From: CAZIUL01 sp964542475 | GTDB taxonomy: Bacteria; Planctomycetota; B15-G4; CAYZWU01 | Direction: 5' to 3' | Length of the DNA: 64,000 bases | NCBI GenBank assembly: GCA_964542475.1 | Contig: CAZIUL010000022.1 | Span: 1-64,000 of the forward strand | Shown: in pieces, positions 17,104 through 25,404 of the stretch | Layout of the letters: every line of letters starts with the position of its first letter | How positions within the stretch are numbered: the first letter of the stretch is position 1 | Notes under the pieces: generated by a model | Told to the model about the DNA's origin: nothing | Databases searched by the model: none | What the model saw: the letters and a program-made list of their open reading frames with translations, nothing else | Position numbers and translations under genes: made by a program

Positions 17104-18627
17104 TTATTTCTTACGCAAGATCGGGACAAGCAGTTTGCTGGAGGATGTCCGGAAAAGGTGTTTTTCGGGCTCTTCGCGGTTTTCGAACGGGATGTCCGGG
17201 TAGTCAAGAGTAATCAGCTCGTATTTTTCTTTCGGGAGATCCTTGTCAACGAAATCGAAAACACTGTGCATGAGGGGTGAGGGTTTGTGGTGGCGGAAGA
17301 TGACCCAGTCAGCTCCTTCGGCTTCAGAAAGATCCTCACCGGTCAACCCACCGATCACCCGAAGACCGGTGTAAAACTTGAGCGGCATGTCGCCGTAGGT
17401 GGCAAGAACGATGTCATCCGGTTCAGCGTGCTCGTTCAGGTATTTTACAATCCCTTCGTTCGGGCCGTTGTAGTCGTGGGTCAATTCGTACAAAAAATCG
17501 GCCATCGGATTGAGAAGAACCCAGGCCGCGCCAATCGCGACCGCGGCGCCCCAGTGAAGCCTGGAAGCTGATGCGGCAAGGAGACCCAGCACAACAATGA
17601 GCACAGGCACTATCGGTGAGATGTAGCGAAAATAGGGCCAGGGGCTGGCAATTGAAAGGGCTACGATGTTTGTGAGCGTGAAAAAAAGCAGAAGACAGGT
17701 TTTTTTCCATTCCTCATTTTTGATGTCCCAAAACGCCCCTGTTTTTATTTTGGAAGCGATCCCTGCGAGCAGCAGGATGAGAATCGAGGCAGGGGTGAAA
17801 ATATGGGTGCAGATCAGCCTGAAATACCACCTTGTGAAGTGGAAGAACTTATCTTCGGTTATGAGGTCTCCGCCGTAGCGGTCCCCGTATCTCATACCGG
17901 CCAGCCAGAGGATCCACGGCAGGTTTATCAACACAACCACAGTGCCGAGGATGAAGACCCTTTTGAAACGGTTGAAGTGAAACAGAAGCGCGTGCAGGCC
18001 AACCGCCCCGAGCATGGTGGCGCAATAAACGTAGTGTGTGTGGAACAGCAGGAAGGATGCAATGACGAAGCTCGGTGACGACCTTTTTTTCCCTTGAAGC
18101 AATCCAACGTATGCGTGCAGACACCACATGGAAAAGAAGGTGGAGAGGCTGTACCAGCGGCACTGCCTGCATAGAATCAGAAACGGTACGGACAGCAGCA
18201 GCAGGGCCGCGGTGAACAAGGCGACCTTCCGGTCCTTCCAGTAGGCTCTGCAGAACGCATAGGTCATGAAAACCGTGGCAATTCCGAAAATCGCGAAAGG
18301 CAGCCTGGCTACCAGCGTTCCCTCGCCGAAAAGCTTGAAGAACGCTGCGAGGACGTAAAAGGTGAGCCATGTGTGCCATCGCCAGGTGTAATCCCCATTT
18401 TCCGGATTGCTGTACTCGGCTCCGATCTCCTGCGAAAGGTAGTTCAGGCCGTTGTAGCCCTGGGGGGTGCCGTGGGTGAGGACGGTTTTGCTGATGAGCG
18501 CTGTCTGGGCCTCGTCCTGCCAGAGGTAGTGGTTGCCGAGGTTAACGAGGCAAAGCGCGAGCGATGCACATAGAACGATCGCAAGGAAGATAAGCTCTGT
18601 TCGACGGGTTACGGCTGCATCTGTCAT
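17104..18627 (-). CDS. Glycosyltransferase family 39-like (ArnT/PMT) membrane protein
   Basis: 507 residues with about 10-12 transmembrane helices. The first periplasmic loop carries the catalytic-type acidic pair in NHYLWQDEAQTAL, as in polyprenol-phosphate-sugar dependent glycosyltransferases of the GT-C fold. The C-terminal ~140 residues are soluble. It likely transfers a sugar from a lipid-phosphate donor to a lipid or protein acceptor at the outer face of the inner membrane. The ATG at 18627 has only a weak ribosome-binding site (AAAGAAAG). It is flanked by repeat-rich spacers and probably transcribed alone. Confidence 0.85.
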   Translation of the reverse strand: MTDAAVTRRTELIFLAIVLCASLALCLVNLGNHYLWQDEAQTALISKTVLTHGTPQGYNGLNYLSQEIGAEYSNPENGDYTWRWHTWLTFYVLAAFFKLFGEGTLVARLPFAIFGIATVFMTYAFCRAYWKDRKVALFTAALLLLSVPFLILCRQCRWYSLSTFFSMWCLHAYVGLLQGKKRSSPSFVIASFLLFHTHYVYCATMLGAVGLHALLFHFNRFKRVFILGTVVVLINLPWILWLAGMRYGDRYGGDLITEDKFFHFTRWYFRLICTHIFTPASILILLLAGIASKIKTGAFWDIKNEEWKKTCLLLFFTLTNIVALSIASPWPYFRYISPIVPVLIVVLGLLAASASRLHWGAAVAIGAAWVLLNPMADFLYELTHDYNGPNEGIVKYLNEHAEPDDIVLATYGDMPLKFYTGLRVIGGLTGEDLSEAEGADWVIFRHHKPSPLMHSVFDFVDKDLPKEKYELITLDYPDIPFENREEPEKHLFRTSSSKLLVPILRKK

Positions 18628-18764
18628 GACTTTCTTTCGTGTTCGTTTTTACGGCATCTATCAGGCAAAGTGCGTATTCGTCTCTTTTCGGATAACATAC
18701 AGCAGAGAGTTAAGAAATGTAATGTAAAGATAAGCTGGTTGGAGTATTTAGTGTGTGTTCGGTA

Positions 18765-18844
18765 GCGGCGCCGACGGAGCGGCGCCCTCCATTGTTCAAT
18801 CGGCTTATCCCGTTTCAGCTGGAGGGCGGCACTCTGTTGCCGCC
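18765..18844. repeat. Paired-hairpin intergenic repeat (family A)
   Basis: The order is reversed relative to the copy at 1-55: first the GGCGCC hairpin ending CTCCA, a ~28 nt linker, then TGGAG and the GGCGGCA/TGCCGCC hairpin. CTCCA and TGGAG can pair across the linker. The rest of 18628-18922 shows no gene I can support. Confidence 0.8.
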
Positions 18845-18922
18845 GCTTCTCTTATCTTCTCTTTTTCCCCTTCCTGCGGGGTTGCGCCTACACGGTTAGG
18901 GTAAACATTCCATTGACTCGGA

Positions 18923-21466
18923 TCACGGAAACTCGATTTCAAGCCCGTTCGACATCGAAACACCCTTTGGCGCTGCCCCGTCCTGCAGGAAGAACTGCAG
19001 GTAAACGTTTACATCGGCGATATACGGGGTGGCGGGAAGGGACAGGGAGCCCGCTCCCGGAGTTCCAGACGTTCCACCCATTGTGATTGGCAGTGCGATG
19101 TTGGGAAGCGCGAGCAGATTGCCGCCCATGAACGGAAGGTTGACCTGGGCCAGGCCGATGTAAACGAGGCCGCCGGCCCCGCCGAGGCCGTTTGTGAACT
19201 CGACCGTGATGTTGTTCCCGAATATCGGTATGCCTGTCCCGTCAAGGTCAGGCACGTACCCTCCTGTGCCTGCGAGACCGGAGCCGTACTGTGTGAAAGC
19301 GCCCGGTCCCGGGATGAAAACGGTGTCGCTGTACCGGTAGTGGTTCGGCTTGGTCACGGTGACCGTCATTATTCGCGCCTCGTTCTGCGGCGATGCGACC
19401 GGTATCTCGGCGGGAAAGCCCGTTCCAAAGCCGGTGCCGATGATTTTGACGGTCCTGTCCTGTTCTTCGACCGTGAGCGCGATGAACGATCCGTGGTCAG
19501 CCGTGACATCGAACGAATAAGCTCCCAACGGCATGCTGGAGGCGTGCGAAACGCTGAGCGCCTGCGGCACCTCGCTGTTCATCGTGAAAAAGGTCTCGCA
19601 GTGCGTGTGGAACAGGTGGTAGGTGACATCTTTGTAAGACGGGTAGTTCGGCCAGTTCGAAGACTCCAGGAAGTGCTTGCCGCTCATGTTTGCGAAAGCC
19701 GGCTGCAGGATGTTGGGGCCGGTTGTGCCCCCGTACCCCGGGTCGAACTCCGGGAACATGGAATCTATCATCCCGAAAACGTATGTGTCGTTCACGAACG
19801 AATAAGATGTGCCGGATGCGGCGATCACACCGACCGCCCCGTGCTCCATCCTGTACATGGCCTCGGCAAAGCACTCGCTGCCTCCTGCGAACGCGCCGGT
19901 GGAACAGTTGATGGACAGCACGAACGGAAGCATGTTGTTGTGAAGCCCTGACAGGTCGCTTATCTGATAGGAAGGGTGGGACCACCCGCTCGAACTCCCG
20001 TGGTCGCGGTGAAGAGCGAAAAAGGAGCCGCTGTTGAAATCGTTGTTGATCCTTGTGGCGTTTCCTCCCCAGTCCCAAAGGTGCGATGGGATCGTTGGTA
20101 TATAACCCAGTCCGGACGGGCCGAAGTAGTTCACAAGCAAGTACGTGTTGGAGTTGGTTGACCAGTAAGAAGGCGGCCCCGAATTGCCGGCGTACTCCCT
20201 GTTGGGCTGCATGCCCAGGACGTTTTCCATGTAACCGAAGACGATCTCGGAGCAGATCACGAACCAGCGGTCGGACTGCCAGCCCGCGGCAAACGTGGGC
20301 CTGTTGTAAAAATCCGGATCCGTGGGAGGGTTGCTCTCGTAGTCGATGACCTTCATCACCATCTCCGCGAGCTCGCCCTTGGTGCCCGCGCATATCCTGG
20401 AGATCGCCAGGTCCGGCAGCTCGTCGTTGCCGTAGATGTCAACATAAACGTTGTCTGAGGGGGTAGAGCTCCAGTAGGGAACAGGTATGGATGTTCCTTC
20501 GCCCGAGGACGGGGCGTCACCAAGCAGAAGAACCGCTACCGGCGGCATCGACCAGTTCAACACCGCGTTGCGGATCCAGATCCTGATTTGGTTTGCCGTG
20601 TTGCCTGTTACCGTGAGCGGATAGACCTCGGTCTTGATCCCCTGGAGCGTCCTGAACTCCTTGATTACTTCCGCCCAATGGGCGTAGTCCGCGTCGTTCG
20701 GGATGATGATAACGTATTCAGCTTCTTCTGCGCGCGAACCACTCGCCATGTTTTGTAGTTCGACGGTTCTGCGGCTGTAGTCGATGTTCGGGAGAATCTT
20801 TGCGTTGATGAACAGGTTCTTCAGTATCGGGTCGAAGTGGGGGCTCCTCAACCGGTCCTCGCCGATCTTTCCGTTTCCGCCCGAAAAGGTCACGCGAACC
20901 CGTATGTCGCTGAAGAGCTCCAGCTCGCGGGTGACGGGGTTGTGCTTGAACGGAGTGATGCCGATGACTGCCGCGTCCACGCCGCGGATGTTGGTGGGCT
21001 CCGACACTTGCACGGTTGATGCGGGGAAATCTGCGTCCCGCAGGTAGATCATGGGGTCCTTTCGATAGACAGGCATTGTATCGTCGTTGTCGGAAGGTAT
21101 CTTCGACGCCGGGGCGATGTCCATGTCATGGTACGACACGGACCTGCTGTCGATGATCTCGAAGCTGACCCCCGCACCTTGGCCAATTGCGAAAAAACGG
21201 CTGATGCCGGGCAGGTTCGGCGCGCCCTCGTTGTTGCCGAGAAGGGATCCCGGCATTGACACCGCTGTCATGGGTTCGCCGTTTATGAGAACGCTGTGAA
21301 AAGAGACGCTGTGCATGGAAAAGTTCAGCAGAAGACCGGATTCGGACTCCTCGAGAACAGTGATGCCCTGGGGGCCCCAGTTTTCGTCAAAAACAACCGT
21401 TTGCGCAAATACCGGGGCGGCAAGGACAAATACAAACAACAGGGCTGTTGCGGCGATGCGTACCAT
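18923..21466 (-). CDS. Secreted C25 (gingipain-like) cysteine peptidase
   Basis: 847 residues from the ATG at 21466, which has AGGAGA 9 nt upstream and opens a clear signal peptide (MVRIAATALLFVFVLAAP..AQ). An N-terminal prodomain-like region runs to about residue 240. The caspase-fold catalytic domain spans about 245-560 with the His in ALHRDHGSSSG (near 486-489) and the Cys in LSINCSTGAF (near 521). Ig-like and beta-rich segments follow. The last ~120 residues form a Gly/Pro-rich beta domain that resembles the C-terminus of the pyroglutamyl-peptidase-like protein at 54790-56012. Probably a surface or secreted endopeptidase; Arg/Lys specificity cannot be read. Confidence 0.85.
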   Translation of the reverse strand: MVRIAATALLFVFVLAAPVFAQTVVFDENWGPQGITVLEESESGLLLNFSMHSVSFHSVLINGEPMTAVSMPGSLLGNNEGAPNLPGISRFFAIGQGAGVSFEIIDSRSVSYHDMDIAPASKIPSDNDDTMPVYRKDPMIYLRDADFPASTVQVSEPTNIRGVDAAVIGITPFKHNPVTRELELFSDIRVRVTFSGGNGKIGEDRLRSPHFDPILKNLFINAKILPNIDYSRRTVELQNMASGSRAEEAEYVIIIPNDADYAHWAEVIKEFRTLQGIKTEVYPLTVTGNTANQIRIWIRNAVLNWSMPPVAVLLLGDAPSSGEGTSIPVPYWSSTPSDNVYVDIYGNDELPDLAISRICAGTKGELAEMVMKVIDYESNPPTDPDFYNRPTFAAGWQSDRWFVICSEIVFGYMENVLGMQPNREYAGNSGPPSYWSTNSNTYLLVNYFGPSGLGYIPTIPSHLWDWGGNATRINNDFNSGSFFALHRDHGSSSGWSHPSYQISDLSGLHNNMLPFVLSINCSTGAFAGGSECFAEAMYRMEHGAVGVIAASGTSYSFVNDTYVFGMIDSMFPEFDPGYGGTTGPNILQPAFANMSGKHFLESSNWPNYPSYKDVTYHLFHTHCETFFTMNSEVPQALSVSHASSMPLGAYSFDVTADHGSFIALTVEEQDRTVKIIGTGFGTGFPAEIPVASPQNEARIMTVTVTKPNHYRYSDTVFIPGPGAFTQYGSGLAGTGGYVPDLDGTGIPIFGNNITVEFTNGLGGAGGLVYIGLAQVNLPFMGGNLLALPNIALPITMGGTSGTPGAGSLSLPATPYIADVNVYLQFFLQDGAAPKGVSMSNGLEIEFP

Positions 21467-21573
21467 TGTCAATTCTCCTAAGAAAAAATGTATAGGCCTT
21501 GGATTGACTAGCGACAATCATAACACAACATTGCTTGATTCATACACGGGAAATCTGTTCTTTCTCTTTATTC

Positions 21574-21602
21574 TTGCCTGACTTGTCGTACAGGTCGGGC
21601 AA
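21574..21602. other. Intergenic stem-loop between divergent genes
   Basis: Arms TTGCCTGACTTGT and ACAGGTCGGGCAA match at 11 of 13 pairs around a 3 nt loop CGT. It lies between the divergent C25 peptidase (start 21466) and larE-like gene (21644). There is no T-run, so a terminator is not obvious; it could be an operator or a repeat fragment. Confidence 0.4.
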
Positions 21603-21643
21603 TTGGAATCCAGGCCTCCCAAGGCTCCAACGAATCAAAAATT

Positions 21644-22579
21644 ATGCGGTTGGAATGCATTCCTTTTCCGGATATCCTTTCCCGGATGCGGACAAAACCA
21701 AAAAACAGGAGGCTTGGCCCTGCGCCGGCAAAAAAAGAGCGCAGGCTTGAGCGCATGCTATCGAGGTACAACCGGGTTCTTGTGGCCTTTTCAGGAGGCA
21801 CGGACAGCACCCTTCTTCTTTTCGAAGCGGCCCGGATGCTTGGTGCAGGCAATGTGCTGGCTGCGACCGCCGTGTCCGAACTCTTCCCCCCTCGCGAAAC
21901 ACAAAGGGCGCGTGGTTTGTGTAAACGTTTCCGGGTGGAGCAGAGGCTGTTCGATGCCGGCCTCCTGCAAAGCGGGGAGGTTTCGAAAAACGGGCCGGAC
22001 CGCTGCTATTTTTGCAAGAAAAAGGTGTTCATGCTTTTCAAACGCGCGGCAAGGGATGCTGGAGCGGATGCTGTCCTCGACGGTTCGCAAACGGATGACC
22101 GCGCGGACACCAGGCCTGGTGCAAGAGCCGCAGCAGAGCTCGGAATCTTGAGCCCGCTCGACGAAGCGGGTTTCGATAAAAACGATGTCCGCGTCGTGTC
22201 CAGGTTCCATGGCCTGCCCACAGCGGATCTTCCGGCTGCAGCGTGCCTGGCTTCGCGCGTGCCGTACGGGACCGCGCTGACAAAGGAGCTGCTCGGGCGC
22301 ATCGATGGCGCTGAAGAGGCTGTACGGAAGCTCGGGTTCCGGTGTTTTCGTGTCCGCGTTTGCGGGGAAAACGCCCGCCTCGAGTTCGACCGGATGGAGA
22401 TGGAGCGCGCGTTCCGTTTTCGCCGCTCTCTTGTAAAAAGAGTCGAGGCTTTCGGGTGGATAAGCGTGTCGCTCGATCTGAAAGGGTACCGTACCGGTTC
22501 CATGAACGAGAAAAGCAGCCGGATCCCGGCCGGAAAAACCACTGTATCGTCGAAGCCGGTGACGAAAAAGAAAAGGTGA
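21644..22579 (+). CDS. larE: LarE-like ATP-dependent sacrificial sulfur transferase
   Basis: 311 residues. The PP-loop ATP pyrophosphatase motif is AFSGGTDST near residue 48. The signature PAAACLASRVPYG contains the family's conserved Cys. A further pair, RCYFCKKK, gives three cysteines in all, a pattern reported for LarE proteins that hold a [4Fe-4S] cluster rather than sacrificing a cysteine. LarE makes the thiocarboxylates of the nickel-pincer cofactor of lactate racemase-type enzymes. No larA, larB or larC is visible in the window. The start is uncertain: ATGs at 21644, 21686 and 21755 all lack strong ribosome-binding sites. The C-terminal ~20 residues are basic and probably disordered. 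Confidence 0.8.
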   Translation: MRLECIPFPDILSRMRTKPKNRRLGPAPAKKERRLERMLSRYNRVLVAFSGGTDSTLLLFEAARMLGAGNVLAATAVSELFPPRETQRARGLCKRFRVEQRLFDAGLLQSGEVSKNGPDRCYFCKKKVFMLFKRAARDAGADAVLDGSQTDDRADTRPGARAAAELGILSPLDEAGFDKNDVRVVSRFHGLPTADLPAAACLASRVPYGTALTKELLGRIDGAEEAVRKLGFRCFRVRVCGENARLEFDRMEMERAFRFRRSLVKRVEAFGWISVSLDLKGYRTGSMNEKSSRIPAGKTTVSSKPVTKKKR

Positions 22580-22621
22580 CCGAACAACCATGAAAACCGT
22601 AACCAGAGAAAGGACCCGCTG

Positions 22622-24118
22622 ATGCGAGTGGAGGAAGCAGGATCAGCTCTCGGGAGCGCGGCCGCAGTGTCGTGTGTTGCGGTGCTGTTTTTCGTTTGTG
22701 CCGCAGCGCATTCGGGATGCGTAGCCGACAGGAGCGATGCAATCGAGATGACGGACCGGAACCTGTACCATGACCTTGCAGCGGAGGGCGGAGCTGTTGT
22801 AGAGGGTGCGGCCCGGGAAAAGAAATCTCTTCGCACGGGAAAAAGAATGAGGGAGTGGTCCGCGTCGTTCAGCGGGAAAGAAGAGGTTTCTCTTGCCGAC
22901 TGTTTCCGTCTTGCACTGGTCCGCTCGGAAGAGCTGCTAATCCAGGGGGAGAAGCTTTTCGAAACCTGGACAATGGAGAGGGAGTCGATATCAAGCCTGC
23001 TTCCGGAGGTGAATGTCAACTGGACGTTCAGCCGCGATTCCGAGGAGATAAGCTTCGGCGGCAAGACAATATCCCCCCGCGATTCGAGCCAGGGGTGGGT
23101 CTCGGTTAGGCAGAAGCTATTTGACGGCCGTTCCTTGGCCGCGATTCCAGCGGCCCGCGAGGCCAGGCGCATCGAACGGCTCACGCTCGAGGACAGGCGC
23201 GACCGGCTTCTCTTTTCGGTGGCCGCGGGTTTTTACGAGATCCTCGGTTTCGAGCATGACGTGCTGGTGTTCGAGGCATCGCTAGAAAGCGCCGAGGAGT
23301 TCTATCGCGTTGTGGAAGCCAGGCGCATGAGCGGAGAGGCATCGAGGCAGGACACGCTCTCGGCAATGGCTCAGCGCGACCAGGCGGAATCGGTTCTTAT
23401 CCAGGCGCGTCATGACCTCGATATCGCAAGGGTCAGCCTTGCCAGGCTTATCGGGATCGAGCGCCTCCCGAAGAAACTCCTGGATGACTACGAGGTGGCC
23501 TTGGGACCCGGCCGCATCCCCGAGCTCGTTAAGGCTGCCGGGCTATCGCGGCCGGACCTGGAAGCGGCCCGCGTCGGCATCGATTTCGCGAAAGCCGAGC
23601 GCCTCGCAGCCCTGTCCGAGTACCTGCCGCTTGTCACGGCGGATTTCACGCGCTGGATCAAGCGCGAGGGCGCCTTTAGCTCGGACATCGACTGGAACCT
23701 TTCGGTGAACCTCGTGTGGACCCTTTACAACAGCGGTGTCAGGGAAGCGCGCCAGGCAAGGGCGCTTTCGGTCGTACGCCAGCGGGAGTACGAGCTGCGC
23801 GCGCTCGAAAGGCAGGTCAGGTACGAGGTGAACGAAGCGGTGCTGTCCTTCGAGTCGCTCGGCCGCGTGCTAGGAGCGCTTCAGAGCAGGGCTGAGGCAT
23901 CCCGGGCAGCCCTGGACCTTGCGAACGCCGAATACAAGGCCAGCGAGGCCACAGAGCTTGACGTGATGATTGCCCGGAGCGTATGGGAGGAAGCCGAGTG
24001 CGACCTGGCCCGCACAATGCTCGCGCGAAAGCTAGGTGCTATGAAGATCGATCTCGCGGCAGGCCGTTTCGATGCGGCTGCACCGCTCTTGGAAGCTGTG
24101 GAGGTGGGTAAGGAATGA
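22622..24118 (+). CDS. TolC-family outer-membrane efflux lipoprotein
   Basis: 498 residues. A long N-terminal leader contains a hydrophobic stretch ending HSGC, a plausible lipobox. The coiled-coil TolC/OprM body begins near residue 85 (VSLADCFRLAL, the usual first repeat) with a second repeat near 290. AGGA lies 8 nt before the ATG. The stop overlaps the adaptor gene by four bases (ATGA), making this the first gene of a three-gene tripartite efflux operon. It would form the outer-membrane exit duct. Confidence 0.88.
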   Translation: MRVEEAGSALGSAAAVSCVAVLFFVCAAAHSGCVADRSDAIEMTDRNLYHDLAAEGGAVVEGAAREKKSLRTGKRMREWSASFSGKEEVSLADCFRLALVRSEELLIQGEKLFETWTMERESISSLLPEVNVNWTFSRDSEEISFGGKTISPRDSSQGWVSVRQKLFDGRSLAAIPAAREARRIERLTLEDRRDRLLFSVAAGFYEILGFEHDVLVFEASLESAEEFYRVVEARRMSGEASRQDTLSAMAQRDQAESVLIQARHDLDIARVSLARLIGIERLPKKLLDDYEVALGPGRIPELVKAAGLSRPDLEAARVGIDFAKAERLAALSEYLPLVTADFTRWIKREGAFSSDIDWNLSVNLVWTLYNSGVREARQARALSVVRQREYELRALERQVRYEVNEAVLSFESLGRVLGALQSRAEASRAALDLANAEYKASEATELDVMIARSVWEEAECDLARTMLARKLGAMKIDLAAGRFDAAAPLLEAVEVGKE

Positions 24119-25401
24119 TCTGGCTGAAAACGTATTTTTCCGGCAATGCCGCTTCCGTGGTTTTGCGCGTCGTGTCGCTTTTTCTCTGCATTGCGATCAT
24201 GTCCTGCAAGGAAAAGACCGCGCCTGCCGGAAACGATGTGCCGGTGGCCGGCTCTTCCGGGTCAATAACTGTTGATGCGGAGCCCGTTGCCAGGCAAAAG
24301 GTTGACCTGTTCATCGAGGCGGTCGGTTCGCTGGAGGCGGCGGAAGATATCATGGTCTGTCCTGATGTGGCTGGAGTAGTGAAGGAGGTCAGGTTCGAGG
24401 AGGGAAGCGCCGTTAAAAAGGGTAAGGCGCTGGTTCTTCTGGACGCGGAGATGACAAGGCTCGAGAGCATTCAGGTGCGTAAAAAGCTGGATCGGTTGAG
24501 AGCTTCGATCCAGAGAATGCAAGCTGAAACGAGGCGCCAGCAAGCCCTGACAGAGAACGCAAAGAGCAATTTCGAGCGCAAGAAGGTGCTTTTCGAGCAG
24601 GGAGCAACCACGCAGGCGGTTTTTCTGGACGCCAGGACAAATTACGATTCAGCGCTTGCAGGGCAGGACGAGGCTTGTGCCGCGCTTGAGGAGTCGAAGC
24701 GGTCGATCCCGGAGGCTGAGGCGGGCCTGGAAATGGTTGAGGAGCGGTTATCAAACGCCACGGTCGAGGCTCCGTTCGACGGATTTCTGGGCGAACGGTT
24801 CGTGGGGCCCGGGGATTACGCGGACGTGGGGGATGGCCTTGTGCAGCTTATTGCGGTGGATCCGTTGAAAGCCGTGTTCACCGTGCCGGAGCGGTACCGC
24901 GGCAGCTTGAACCTCGACCAGGCCGTTGCCATGACGGTGGAGGCGTGGCCGGGCCGCGTTTTCAGCGGCAAGGTGTGTTATATCGCACCGGGGCTTGATC
25001 CCATGACCCGATCGGTCAAGGTAAAAGCGAAGGTGGACAACGAGGATGCGCTGCTTCGTCCCGGTTTCTTCTGCAAGGTCAGGCTGATCATTGACCACAA
25101 GCCCGATGCTGTTGTCATTCCCGAGCAGGCGGTCATCCCCAGGGGCGAGAAGTTTTTCGTGTACACGGTCGAGCATGGAAAGGCGGCGCTGAAGGAGATC
25201 CGGCCCGGGCAGAGGCTGCCTGGAAAGCTGGAGGTCGCGAGCGGCCTGGTTTCAGGCGAGACGGTTGTGACCGCAGGCCAGCACCGCTTGGTCAGCGGCT
25301 CGCCGGTTCGAATTCGCAGGAAGGAAGCGGCTGCGGCGGATGCGGGCGGGAACGTCCCGGTCCAGGACCGAGCGTCCGGCCGAACAGGGGAGGAAGACTG
25401 A
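24115..25401 (+). CDS. RND efflux periplasmic adaptor (membrane fusion) lipoprotein
   Basis: 428 residues. The signal peptide ends in IMSC, consistent with a lipobox. The HlyD/AcrA layout is visible: a split lipoyl domain (EDIMVCPDVAGVVKEV near residue 78, then EAPFDGFLGERFVGPGDYADVGD near 220), an alpha-hairpin between (about 120-205), a beta-barrel and a membrane-proximal domain. It couples the inner-membrane pump to the TolC-like duct. The start overlaps the upstream stop (ATGA) and the next gene begins 3 nt after its stop, so the three are co-translated. Confidence 0.9.
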   Translation: MIWLKTYFSGNAASVVLRVVSLFLCIAIMSCKEKTAPAGNDVPVAGSSGSITVDAEPVARQKVDLFIEAVGSLEAAEDIMVCPDVAGVVKEVRFEEGSAVKKGKALVLLDAEMTRLESIQVRKKLDRLRASIQRMQAETRRQQALTENAKSNFERKKVLFEQGATTQAVFLDARTNYDSALAGQDEACAALEESKRSIPEAEAGLEMVEERLSNATVEAPFDGFLGERFVGPGDYADVGDGLVQLIAVDPLKAVFTVPERYRGSLNLDQAVAMTVEAWPGRVFSGKVCYIAPGLDPMTRSVKVKAKVDNEDALLRPGFFCKVRLIIDHKPDAVVIPEQAVIPRGEKFFVYTVEHGKAALKEIRPGQRLPGKLEVASGLVSGETVVTAGQHRLVSGSPVRIRRKEAAAADAGGNVPVQDRASGRTGEED

Positions 25402-25404
25402 AAA

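Noticed and set aside
22006..23184. 392-codon minus-strand open frame across larE and the TolC gene
   Set aside because: Antisense to two genes with strong family motifs; Ser/Arg-rich shadow translation.
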